From: Candidatus Omnitrophota bacterium
GTDB taxonomy: Bacteria; Omnitrophota; Gorgyraeia; Duberdicusellales; 4484-171
DNA: 13,516 nucleotides
Assembly: GCA_030601015.1 (NCBI GenBank)
Contig: JAUVUO010000012.1
Location: forward strand, 1-13,516
Reading direction: 5' to 3'
Below the pieces are notes generated by a model that saw only the letters and a program-made list of their open reading frames with translations, had not been told where the DNA came from and made no database searches. Within the stretch, counting starts at the first letter, position 1. Each line of letters begins with the position of its first letter. The position numbers and the translations under genes were made by a program. Below, piece after piece: positions 6,196 through 13,348 of this stretch.

Positions 6196-7080
6196 ATGAA
6201 AAAATTTTTTTATGGAATTATAATTATTTTGACCGTTATCTTTTCTTTATGGGTATACTTTGTTTATCCAAAAAACCAGGCTGTTTGCCAAAAAAAGAGT
6301 TATTTTAAGACCTTAAAACAGTTAATTAAAATTGAACAGAATTCCTTTGAAGGGGGTTTTTCATTCTTCGTGAAAGATTTTTCTTATCCTCAATTAGAAC
6401 TTTCGATTCAAGGAGAAGATAAAATTCCAGCGGCTAGTATTATCAAATTGCCTATACTTGCAGTTATTCTGCAAGCAGTTAAAGAAAATAAATTTTCACT
6501 TGATGATGAAATTGTTATAAAAAGAAAAGATATTACCGGAGGGTCAGGTATTATAAAAGGAATGAAGGTGCCGGTTAACCTTACTTTACGAAAGATTTTA
6601 GAGTTAATGATAACGAGAAGTGATAATACAGCTGCGAATAAAGTTATTGACCTTTTAGGCTATGATTATATTAATAATAGTTTCAATCGGTTAGGGTTAG
6701 CCGATACTTTTTTGAAGCGAAAAATGATGGATTTTTCTCTTCGTAAAAAAGGAGTTGAAAATTATACAACTGCCCGTGATATATCGGTTATTCTTGAAAA
6801 ACTTTATTCAAAACAACTTGTGGATGAATCATCTTCGGAATTAATGATTTCGTTATTAAAAAATCAAAAAGTAAATAATAGAATCCCTCGTTTTTTACCT
6901 AAGGGAGTAATTGTCGCGCATAAAACAGGGCTAGAAAGAGGTGTTGTTCATGACGCTGGGATAGTTTTTACAGGAAAAGGTGATTATATTATATGTGTTT
7001 TAGTCAAAAATGTTAAGAATTTTAAAAATGCTAAAAAATTAATTGCTCAACTTTCGTTATTAACTTATAATCTTTATTGA
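6196..7080 (+). CDS. Membrane-anchored class A beta-lactamase-fold serine hydrolase (DD-peptidase-like)
   Basis: The 294 residues begin with KK and one hydrophobic segment (about 4-24), so the catalytic domain is exported and probably anchored by an uncleaved signal. The serine acyl-enzyme motifs are all present: SIIK (81-84, nucleophile S81 and K84), SDN (142-144) and KTG (243-245), followed by the family string HDAGIVF (252-258). The omega-loop region KRKMMDFSLRKKGVENYTT (174-192) has no ExxLN. The place where relatives usually carry the deacylating Glu (MMD-x-E) reads MMDFS, with Ser at 181; the nearest Glu is E188. It may therefore bind or trim peptidoglycan peptides rather than hydrolyse beta-lactams efficiently. 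It starts one base after the transporter stop. The fold is sure, the substrate is not. Confidence 0.85.
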   Translation: MKKFFYGIIIILTVIFSLWVYFVYPKNQAVCQKKSYFKTLKQLIKIEQNSFEGGFSFFVKDFSYPQLELSIQGEDKIPAASIIKLPILAVILQAVKENKFSLDDEIVIKRKDITGGSGIIKGMKVPVNLTLRKILELMITRSDNTAANKVIDLLGYDYINNSFNRLGLADTFLKRKMMDFSLRKKGVENYTTARDISVILEKLYSKQLVDESSSELMISLLKNQKVNNRIPRFLPKGVIVAHKTGLERGVVHDAGIVFTGKGDYIICVLVKNVKNFKNAKKLIAQLSLLTYNLY

Positions 7081-7160
7081 AAATAACAGATGGGTTCTAA
7101 AGATAATTTGAGTTAGGTTTTGTCAGGAGAGAGGTTCTTAGTTTATTTTTTAATAAAAAT

Positions 7161-7454
7161 ATGTTTGTAATTAGTCATTTTTTATATACCTTGGCAGGCG
7201 TTGTCAGTCTTCTTTTTAAAGCTCTTAATTTTATCATTTTTTTAAGAGTGATCATGAGTTGGGTAAGCGCGGACTCCCGGAATCAAATCGTTCAATTCAC
7301 CTTGAGAGTAACTGAACCTATTCTTGCTCCAATAAGAAGAATTATTCCTGTTTCAGGGATTGATGTCTCACCTATTATAGCTTTTTTTATAATTGTTTTC
7401 TTAAGGGGTTTTATTGTAGGAATTTTATATAATTTAGCTTATAATTTAAGGTAG
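7161..7454 (+). CDS. yggT: YggT family membrane protein, single domain
   Basis: The 97 residues contain one YGGT domain: NFIIFLRVIMSWVS (23-36) followed by VTEPILAPIRRIIPVSGID (50-68), and a hydrophobic helix SPIIAFFIIVFLRGF (70-84). The E. coli protein has two such repeats; many bacteria have one, as here. The role is poorly known; relatives are linked to osmotic tolerance and, in Gram-positives, to the divisome neighbourhood. No in-frame alternative start lies between the ATG at 7161 and the stop upstream. A purine-rich AGGAGAGAGG at 7125-7134 is too far away (about 27 bases) to serve this ATG in the normal way. Confidence 0.88.
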   Translation: MFVISHFLYTLAGVVSLLFKALNFIIFLRVIMSWVSADSRNQIVQFTLRVTEPILAPIRRIIPVSGIDVSPIIAFFIIVFLRGFIVGILYNLAYNLR

Positions 7455-7496
7455 TGTAATATTAAAAAGGTAAAAATAGGCGAAAGAAATCTAAGT

Positions 7497-7525
7497 TTGA
7501 ATTGGATAAGAGTAACGGATATATT
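7497..7525 (+). promoter_or_regulatory. Candidate sigma70-type promoter upstream of the EIIA gene
   Basis: TTGAAT (7497-7502) and TATATT (7520-7525) are spaced by 17 bases, in a 271-base gap (7455-7725) that holds no recognisable gene. It would start the EIIA-CBS-antiporter transcript with a leader of about 190 bases. The match is good, but AT-rich DNA makes chance hits likely. Confidence 0.25.
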
Positions 7526-7725
7526 GCTTTTTTTTATTCAAATGTTTCAGTTGATCAATAAATGAGTGTTAAGGATAAGAGGTGTTTGGTTATAAAGAAT
7601 AAAAAGATTGATTTAGTTAGAGTTAGAGATATCATATAAGGACAAGATTAAAGATTATGATTATTGGGTTTGGGATAAAGTAAGAACATTTGGGTTTTTT
7701 GGTAAAGACATTAAGGAGGAAGTTT

Positions 7726-8184
7726 ATGGCAGTTTCTGATTATATTAAAGCAAAAAATTGTATAATGGATTTAACATGTTCTGATAAGGATGGAGTAATT
7801 AAAGAAATTGCAAATAAACTATCGGATGATGGGAAAATTAAAAATAAATCAAAATTCATTAAAGACGTTTTAGAAAGAGAGTCCTTAGGGTCTACGGGTA
7901 TAGGGAATAATGTTGCGATACCACATGCGAGAACCAATTCAGTTAAAGGTTTTGTTATTGGGTTTGGGAAATCTAATGAAGGTATTGCGTTTAAGGCTTT
8001 AGATGGGGAAAAAGTTAATTTGGTTTTCCTTATGGGGGCAGATCCCGCGGAATTGAATCTTTACTTGAGGATTTTAGCTGATCTTTCTAAATTATTAATG
8101 GATAATTCGTTTAGAACGGCGTTGCTTTCAGTAAATACAGCAGCTCAGGTAATAGAAACGATAAAGAAGTTTGAAAGAGTATAA
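7726..8184 (+). CDS. PTS system EIIA domain protein, type 2 (PtsN/fructose type)
   Basis: A stand-alone cytoplasmic phosphocarrier of 152 residues, the length of a single EIIA-2 domain. The phosphorylated histidine is H67 in GIGNNVAIPHART (58-70), preceded by ERESLGSTG (50-58), and the C-terminal half carries VNLVFLMGADPAELNLYLRILADLSKLL. No EIIB or EIIC partner is nearby, so a regulatory role like EIIA-Ntr is more likely than sugar transport. The ATG at 7726 is chosen because AAGGAGGAAG (7713-7722) lies just before it; a start at 7690 would add 12 residues and has no such site. The following genes encode a CBS pair and a cation antiporter, suggesting control of ion transport. HPr and enzyme I are not in the window. 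Confidence 0.92.
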   Translation: MAVSDYIKAKNCIMDLTCSDKDGVIKEIANKLSDDGKIKNKSKFIKDVLERESLGSTGIGNNVAIPHARTNSVKGFVIGFGKSNEGIAFKALDGEKVNLVFLMGADPAELNLYLRILADLSKLLMDNSFRTALLSVNTAAQVIETIKKFERV

Positions 8185-8219
8185 TTTCGGTTAAAGATTA
8201 ACTATATGAGGCATAATTA

Positions 8220-8684
8220 ATGAAAATAATAGAGGTAACTAAAAAAGATATTATTACAGTTAATAGGGCTCTTCCGTTACGAAAACTTTTACAAAAATTT
8301 AAAGATTTTCAAGCTTCGCCTTTGATTCCGGTTGTAGATAATCAAAATATTCTTATAGGTGTTGTTTATTCTGAGAATTTGCTAGATCTATTGCGGCCTC
8401 AGCATACTAAGTTGTTTAGGAATATCCCTTTTATTGAGATGGATGAGGATGTTTTTGATTTGGAACCTGTTCCATATATGGGAGATTTGATCATTGTCGA
8501 TGATATTATGGATAGTAGTTTTGGTACTGTAAATAAGGATGATTCTTTTGAAGATGCATACAAAGCAATGCGTATGTTTAAGAAGGAAAGTTTGCCGGTT
8601 GTTGATAATGATAATCGGATTGTAGGCATTCTTGGCATTTTTAATATTATTTGGAGGATGTTTAAAGAAAAACAAATTGTATAA
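8220..8684 (+). CDS. Stand-alone CBS-pair protein
   Basis: The 154 residues form two CBS domains and little else. The first (about 3-57) ends in the SPLIPVVDNQNILIGVV pattern (33-49). The second (about 94-150) contains DDIMDSSFGTVNKDDSF (94-110) and ESLPVVDNDNRIVGILG (123-139). The linker 58-93 is acidic (EMDEDVFDLEP). CBS pairs bind adenosine nucleotides such as AMP, ATP or c-di-AMP, or Mg2+, and control attached or partner proteins. There is no catalytic or membrane part, so it probably acts in trans. It lies 35 bases after the EIIA gene and 60 bases before the antiporter, whose activity is the obvious candidate target. GAGG at about 8208 can serve as its ribosome-binding site. Confidence 0.88.
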   Translation: MKIIEVTKKDIITVNRALPLRKLLQKFKDFQASPLIPVVDNQNILIGVVYSENLLDLLRPQHTKLFRNIPFIEMDEDVFDLEPVPYMGDLIIVDDIMDSSFGTVNKDDSFEDAYKAMRMFKKESLPVVDNDNRIVGILGIFNIIWRMFKEKQIV

Positions 8685-8744
8685 AAGAAGTTTGATGATA
8701 ACTAATCAAATGTATGTTTATTTTAGGGTATAAAGAGAGAACAG

Positions 8745-9935
8745 ATGATAATCAATCCAATTTTAAGTTTAGCTATAATTTTTATTTTAGGTTTTTTTTC
8801 TTCGTATATTATAAAAAAATTAAAAATCCCCGTAATCACATCTTATGTTGTTTTAGGAATTATTCTTTCTCCTAACTGTTTAAATTTAATTTCTGAAGAA
8901 TTCATCGCTTCAATGGAATTTTTTCCAGATATTGTGTTAGGAATGATTGCTTTTAGCCTGGGCGAAACTTTTTGTCTTGCCACCATAAAAAGAGTAGGAA
9001 GAACTGTCGCATGCATTTCCATTAGTGAATCTTTTTTAGCCTGGCTATTTGTTACCACGGCTGTCTATTTTATATTTAAACAGCCTTTTTATATAGCAAT
9101 TGTATTTGGGTCAATCGCTTCCGCCACCGCTCCGGCCGCGGTGGTAATGGTAAGTCAAGAGTATAAAAGCAAGGGCGAGTTCACAGACACACTTTTAGGC
9201 GTTGTAGCTATGGATGATGTCTGGGCATTGATAGGCTTTGGGTTTAGTTTGTCTTTAGCCAAATCATTTGTGAATGGTAATGCTGAATCGATAAGTGTTT
9301 GGAAGGATTTATTAAAAGCTTTTTTTGAAATAGGAGGGTCGGTTGTTTTAGGTATGATAGCCGCGGTAATATTTAATAAACTTTCCCGTTTGATTAATAC
9401 GCCTAAAGATCGTTTGATTTATACACTTGGTTTTTTATTTCTGGTTATAGGTTTGGCTATATTATTTAATTTTTCAGTTCTTTTATCCTGTATGTTTTTT
9501 GGAGGAGTTTTGGTTAATAAAAATAAATTATCTTTTGAATTTTTTGATTCATTAAAAGAGATAGATGCCCCGTTATATTTAATATTTTTTGTGTTAGCAG
9601 GTGCAAATTTAAAAATTAGTATTTTAGGGGCGGCTATTCCCCTTACTTTAGGGTATATAGTGTTTAGGAGTTTTGGTAAAATGATAGGAGCATCAGTTGG
9701 AGGTGCTATAGCTAATTCTTCATTGGTAATTAAAAAGTATATGGGGTTAGCCTTGATACCTCAAGCGGGAGTTGCTCTCGCTTGCGCGTTAATCTCCAAA
9801 CAAACCATTGGTGGTGAGTGGGGCGACAAAATTCTTACAATAACTATTGCCAGTACGGTAATTTTTGAGCTTATAGGCCCTTCAGCTACAAAATTAGCGT
9901 TAATAAAAGCCGGAGATATAAAGATATCCCAGTAG
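8745..9935 (+). CDS. Monovalent cation:proton antiporter (CPA family)
   Basis: The 396-residue membrane protein has about 12-13 hydrophobic segments and no cytoplasmic regulatory domain. Helix 4/5 signatures include SIASATAPAAVVMVSQEY (123-140) and VVAMDDVWALI (153-163), where the Asp157-Asp158 pair corresponds to the ion-binding acidic pair of electrogenic antiporters (ND in electroneutral relatives). A charged segment DSLKEIDAPLYLIFFVLAG precedes the last bundle, as usual for this group. It would exchange Na+ or K+ for H+ across the inner membrane. Lacking a TrkA_N/RCK tail, it may rely on the two small upstream proteins for control. A weak AGAGAGAAC precedes the ATG. Whether it carries Na+ or K+ cannot be told from sequence. 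Confidence 0.9.
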   Translation: MIINPILSLAIIFILGFFSSYIIKKLKIPVITSYVVLGIILSPNCLNLISEEFIASMEFFPDIVLGMIAFSLGETFCLATIKRVGRTVACISISESFLAWLFVTTAVYFIFKQPFYIAIVFGSIASATAPAAVVMVSQEYKSKGEFTDTLLGVVAMDDVWALIGFGFSLSLAKSFVNGNAESISVWKDLLKAFFEIGGSVVLGMIAAVIFNKLSRLINTPKDRLIYTLGFLFLVIGLAILFNFSVLLSCMFFGGVLVNKNKLSFEFFDSLKEIDAPLYLIFFVLAGANLKISILGAAIPLTLGYIVFRSFGKMIGASVGGAIANSSLVIKKYMGLALIPQAGVALACALISKQTIGGEWGDKILTITIASTVIFELIGPSATKLALIKAGDIKISQ

Positions 9936-10057
9936 GACATTAGATGGGAACAAAAATCAAAATTTCCGAAGTAGCATAAAAAATCTCAATTCATTTAAAA
10001 TATTTTGTAAATAAGCTTTTAAAGAGAAGGAGTTTTATTTTTGAGTTATATATAAGA

Positions 10058-10066
10058 TGGTATAAT
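10058..10066 (+). promoter_or_regulatory. Extended -10 promoter for mgtE
   Basis: TGGTATAAT is a perfect -10 hexamer (10061-10066) with the upstream TGn extension that reduces the need for a -35 box. No good -35 is present at 17 bases. It lies in the 200-base gap between the antiporter and mgtE and predicts initiation near 10073, just before the 16-codon reading frame described below. Confidence 0.5.
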
Positions 10067-10088
10067 TCTTTCCAAAAAGGGGCATTTT

Positions 10089-10139
10089 ATGTATAATATA
10101 ATTTCACGAAATATTTATAAAATTTGTATTAAATCATGA
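10089..10139 (+). CDS. Possible 16-residue leader peptide upstream of mgtE
   Basis: ATG at 10089 opens a frame for MYNIISRNIYKICIKS ending in TGA at 10137-10139, which overlaps the mgtE ATG (10136-10138) as ATGA. AAAAAGGGG (10075-10083) is a plausible ribosome-binding site five bases upstream, while the mgtE ATG itself has none. The arrangement fits translational coupling. The peptide is not Pro-rich or acidic like known Mg2+-sensing leaders, and a frame this short could occur by chance. Confidence 0.35.
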   Translation: MYNIISRNIYKICIKS

Positions 10140-11494
10140 AAAAGATGTTAGGTGATGAATTAGTAAAAAATATTGAGCAATTAATTAAAGAAAAAAAATA
10201 TACTGCCGTAAAAAACAGTTTACCTCTTCATCCTGAAGACATTTCAGAATTGATTTGTGATCTTGATTCTCCTCCGCATAAACTTTTTGTTTTTAGATTA
10301 GTTTCTTATGCTAAAGCTATTGAGGTTTTCGAATGTATGCCTACAGAGGAGGAAGAAGAAATGCTCAAGAGTTTGAGCAGCCGGGAGATTAAAGATATTT
10401 TAAATGAAATGTCTCCTGATGACCGTACGGAGTTGTTTGAAGAAATTCCCGCGGAGTTGGCCCATAAATTTATAAATTTACTTTCTACGGAAGAACGCGA
10501 AATAGCTCTTGAGATTTTAAATTATCCTTCTGATTCGGTAGGCCGTCTTATTACTCCTGATTTTGTCAAATTATACCAAGATATGACTGTAGATGAAGCA
10601 CTTTCTCATATTCGAGAAGTAGGCATTGAAAAGGAAACGATATATCATTGCTATGTTTCTGATACAGAAAAAAAATTAATTGGTATTGTATCCTTAAAGA
10701 AACTTGTCTTATCTTCTCCTCAAACCAAAGTTTTAGATATAATGTATAAGGAAGTAATCAAAGTCAATGTTTTTGATGATAAGGAAGAAGCTGCCAATGT
10801 TTTTAAACGGTATGATTTAATTGTACTGCCTGTTGTCGATAACAATAATAAATTATTGGGTATTGTTACTTTTGATGATTGGGTTGATGTTATAGAAGAA
10901 GAAGCAACCGAAGATTTTGAAAAAATCGCGGCAGTTTTGCCGGTAGAAAAACCTTATATGGAGGCTAGTTTTTTTGAGCTTTTATGGAAAAGAAGTTTTT
11001 GGCTAATAGTTTTAGTAATTTTAGAATCCGCCTCCAGTATAGTTATGAAACAATACGGCGCGGTAATGGAACATTGGATAGCGTTAACTTTTTTCCTGCC
11101 TATATTAATTGCTACAGGAGGTAATGCCGGTATGCAGTCAGCAATGATGGTTATAAGAGGGTTGACTACCGAAGAAATAAATGTGAAAGACTTTTTTAAA
11201 ATAGTTTTTAGAGAATCGCTGCTTGGTTTATCTATTGGTTTTATTCTTGCGATAGTAGGATTGATAAGAGTTATGATTCAGGAAAACAATCAGTGGTTGC
11301 TGAGTCTTTCTGTGGGGGTTTCAATGGGAGTAACAGTAATGATAGCTGCGGTTATAGGGGCAGCTCTTCCAATTATTTTCAAAAAATTAAAGTTAGACCC
11401 TGCGCTTATGAGTGGGCCCCTGATTACTACAATTGTTGATGTTGTTGGCGTATTTATATATTTTGAAATAGCGTTGTTTATTCTAGGGATATGA
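10136..11494 (+). CDS. mgtE: Magnesium transporter MgtE
   Basis: MgtE is a Mg2+-selective channel whose cytoplasmic domains close the pore when Mg2+ is plentiful. The 452 residues have the full layout: an MgtE_N superhelical domain (about 10-130, with LHPEDISELI and EMSPDDRTELFEEIP), a CBS pair (about 135-257, with SVGRLITPDFV and LPVVDNNNKLLGIVTFDDW), an acidic plug helix (253-270) and five membrane helices (about 285-450). The pore signatures are ATGGNAGMQSAMMVIRGL (326-343) and DPALMSGPLITTIVDVVG (421-438); D435 matches the pore aspartate Asp432 of the Thermus protein. The start overlaps a short upstream frame and the stop overlaps the amidase start (ATGA). A further CBS-pair gene lies upstream of the antiporter. 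Identification is secure. Confidence 0.95.
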   Translation: MKKMLGDELVKNIEQLIKEKKYTAVKNSLPLHPEDISELICDLDSPPHKLFVFRLVSYAKAIEVFECMPTEEEEEMLKSLSSREIKDILNEMSPDDRTELFEEIPAELAHKFINLLSTEEREIALEILNYPSDSVGRLITPDFVKLYQDMTVDEALSHIREVGIEKETIYHCYVSDTEKKLIGIVSLKKLVLSSPQTKVLDIMYKEVIKVNVFDDKEEAANVFKRYDLIVLPVVDNNNKLLGIVTFDDWVDVIEEEATEDFEKIAAVLPVEKPYMEASFFELLWKRSFWLIVLVILESASSIVMKQYGAVMEHWIALTFFLPILIATGGNAGMQSAMMVIRGLTTEEINVKDFFKIVFRESLLGLSIGFILAIVGLIRVMIQENNQWLLSLSVGVSMGVTVMIAAVIGAALPIIFKKLKLDPALMSGPLITTIVDVVGVFIYFEIALFILGI

Positions 11495-12549
11495 AAATAA
11501 GGCCTTTTTTATATTTTGTTTGCTCAATATTTATTTTTGTATTGTTGTCAGGATGTGCTGCTGTTTCCCAACGTGGGGATTCTTTAAGGATATCTTCTGT
11601 TGATTATATTAATATAAATAGTTTCTGCAAAAAATATTATTTTGAGTATAGTTTTGATACAATGGATGATATTTTATTGTTATACTCATCAGGGAAAGAT
11701 ATGAAATTACTTTTGAATTCTCATGTAGGTGTTTTGAACGGTTCAATTTTTAGTTTTAAAAATCCGCCTATTTATTTTAATGGAAAAATATTTCTTCCTT
11801 GCGAATTAGAGAAAATAATTAATTCAAAAAAAACAGTTTTATTTAAGCCTCTTTTTAATATAAAAACTATTGTTATAGATCCAGGGCATGGTGGAAAGGA
11901 TCCGGGGGCAGTTTCTCCAAGAGGGTTGTATGAAAAAACAGTAAATTTAGCGGTATCGAAATATCTTAAGAAAGAATTGGAAATGCGGGGCTTTAAGGTA
12001 ATCCTAACACGATCTAAAGATGTTTATCTTACGTTGGCTGAACGTGTTAACGTGGCAAAAAGATGCGATGCCGATCTCTTTATAAGTATTCATGCTAATG
12101 CTAATCATTCATCTAAAGTAAGCGGAGTAGAAGTTTATTATCTTAATCCTTCCAGGATTGATAGCAATGGCAGATCTATGAAGATTGCGAAATCAGAGAA
12201 GTTTAACGGTAAAAATATGCCTATTGATGCGAAAGCTATTCTTTGGGATATGCTTATTACAAAAAATTATGCGTTTTCTGTTGAGTTTTCAAATATACTT
12301 TACTATAATTTTAAAAGGTTAGGATTTAATTCTAAAGTTCCTAGAAAGGCACCTTTCTATGTGTTGAGATTAGCCTATGTTCCCGCCGTATTAGTTGAAA
12401 CTGGTTATTTAACAAACAAGTATGAAGAAAAAGCGTTAAGAAGGAAATCTTATCAAAAACAGATAGCAGCAACAATAGCGGGTGCCGTTACATCTTTTAA
12501 AAAACGTCATGCCCGGTTTTATTCAGACAAACAGGCAGAGGTAAATTGA
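11491..12549 (+). CDS. N-acetylmuramoyl-L-alanine amidase (Amidase_3), lipoprotein
   Basis: A zinc amidase that cuts the bond between MurNAc and L-Ala in peptidoglycan, used in cell separation or wall turnover. The 352 residues start with a lipoprotein signal whose lipobox is LSGC (19-22). Residue +2 is Ala, not Asp, so outer-membrane sorting is likely in a Lol-containing cell. Residues about 38-115 form an N-terminal domain resembling the copper-amine-oxidase-like domains found on wall enzymes. The catalytic domain (about 124-337) has IDPGHGGKDPGA (129-140, H133), LYEKTVNLAVS (146-156, E148), SIHANAN (199-205, H201) and VLVETGYLTN (300-309, E303), giving the zinc ligands and catalytic Glu. 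The start overlaps the mgtE stop as ATGA, so translation is coupled; murI follows after 13 bases. Confidence 0.93.
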   Translation: MKIRPFLYFVCSIFIFVLLSGCAAVSQRGDSLRISSVDYININSFCKKYYFEYSFDTMDDILLLYSSGKDMKLLLNSHVGVLNGSIFSFKNPPIYFNGKIFLPCELEKIINSKKTVLFKPLFNIKTIVIDPGHGGKDPGAVSPRGLYEKTVNLAVSKYLKKELEMRGFKVILTRSKDVYLTLAERVNVAKRCDADLFISIHANANHSSKVSGVEVYYLNPSRIDSNGRSMKIAKSEKFNGKNMPIDAKAILWDMLITKNYAFSVEFSNILYYNFKRLGFNSKVPRKAPFYVLRLAYVPAVLVETGYLTNKYEEKALRRKSYQKQIAATIAGAVTSFKKRHARFYSDKQAEVN

Positions 12550-12562
12550 ATTTTATAATTAA

Positions 12563-13348
12563 ATGAAAAATAGAGCTATAGGTGTTTTTGATTCCGGAGT
12601 AGGGGGGCTTACTGTTTTTAAAGAGATAGAAAAGCTTTTGCCTGGCGAAAATATAAAATATTTTGGAGACACAGCAAGAGTTCCATACGGCAATAAATCA
12701 AAATCAACAATTATAAAATTCAGCACAGAAAATATGCTTTTTTTGTTAAAAGAAAAAGTTAAAATGGTTGTAGTGGCTTGTAATACCTCTTCATCTCTTG
12801 CTCTGGATTATTTGAAAGATATTTTTAAGATTCCGATAATAGGTGTAATTGAGGCGGGAGTAAATAAAGCGTTAACTGTTTCGTCGAATAGAAGAATTGG
12901 TGTAATAGGCACCAAATCTACAATAGATAGTAAAAGTTATCAGGATTTAATTAAAAGTAAGGATAAAAAAATAGTTGTTTTTGGCCAAAGCTGCCCATTA
13001 TTTGTTCATTTAGTTGAGGAAGGGTTTTTAAATGGAAGTCTGGTTAATGAATCAATATCTTTATATTTGAATAGATTTATAAAAGAGAAAGTGGATACTG
13101 TTATCTTAGGCTGTACACATTATCCTTTATTAAAAAAACCGATAAGTTGTTATCTTAAAAATGTTAAAATTGTCGATTCAGCAAAAGAAGTTGCAATCCA
13201 GACTAAAGAAGTACTTATTAATAATGATTTGCTAAATTTAAAAAATATTAGAGGTAAAAAAGTTTTTTATGTTAGTGATGAATCAAAAAGTTTTGGGGAT
13301 TTGGCTGAATTATTTTTGAAAAGAAGTATTAAAACAGTAAAATTGTAA
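12563..13348 (+). CDS. murI: Glutamate racemase MurI
   Basis: MurI makes D-glutamate, the second residue of the peptidoglycan stem peptide, without cofactor by two catalytic cysteines. The 261 residues show GVFDSGVGGLTVFKEI (7-22), FGDTARVPYGNKS (34-46), VVACNTSSSLAL (70-81, C73) and ILGCTHYPLL (181-190, C184 with H186). All catalytic residues (D10, C73, C184, H186) are present, and the length is typical. It follows an amidase, which links wall turnover with precursor supply. There is no clear Shine-Dalgarno sequence in the 13-base gap. Its stop codon directly abuts the ATG of queD. Confidence 0.95.
   Translation: MKNRAIGVFDSGVGGLTVFKEIEKLLPGENIKYFGDTARVPYGNKSKSTIIKFSTENMLFLLKEKVKMVVVACNTSSSLALDYLKDIFKIPIIGVIEAGVNKALTVSSNRRIGVIGTKSTIDSKSYQDLIKSKDKKIVVFGQSCPLFVHLVEEGFLNGSLVNESISLYLNRFIKEKVDTVILGCTHYPLLKKPISCYLKNVKIVDSAKEVAIQTKEVLINNDLLNLKNIRGKKVFYVSDESKSFGDLAELFLKRSIKTVKL

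Noticed and set aside
7562..7639. A 25-codon frame in the gap between yggT and the EIIA gene
   Set aside because: No ribosome-binding site, Lys/Val-rich nondescript sequence, and a frame this short is expected by chance.
7690..7725. Upstream ATG extending the EIIA protein by 12 residues
   Set aside because: The ATG at 7726 follows AAGGAGGAAG and gives the normal domain length.
9927..9949. Stem TCCCA/TGGGA after the antiporter as a terminator
   Set aside because: Five base pairs, a 13-base loop and no T-run.
9936..10135. Mg2+ riboswitch (M-box type) before mgtE
   Set aside because: The predicted leader is only about 60 bases, too short for the known Mg2+ aptamers, and no matching conserved pairing was seen.
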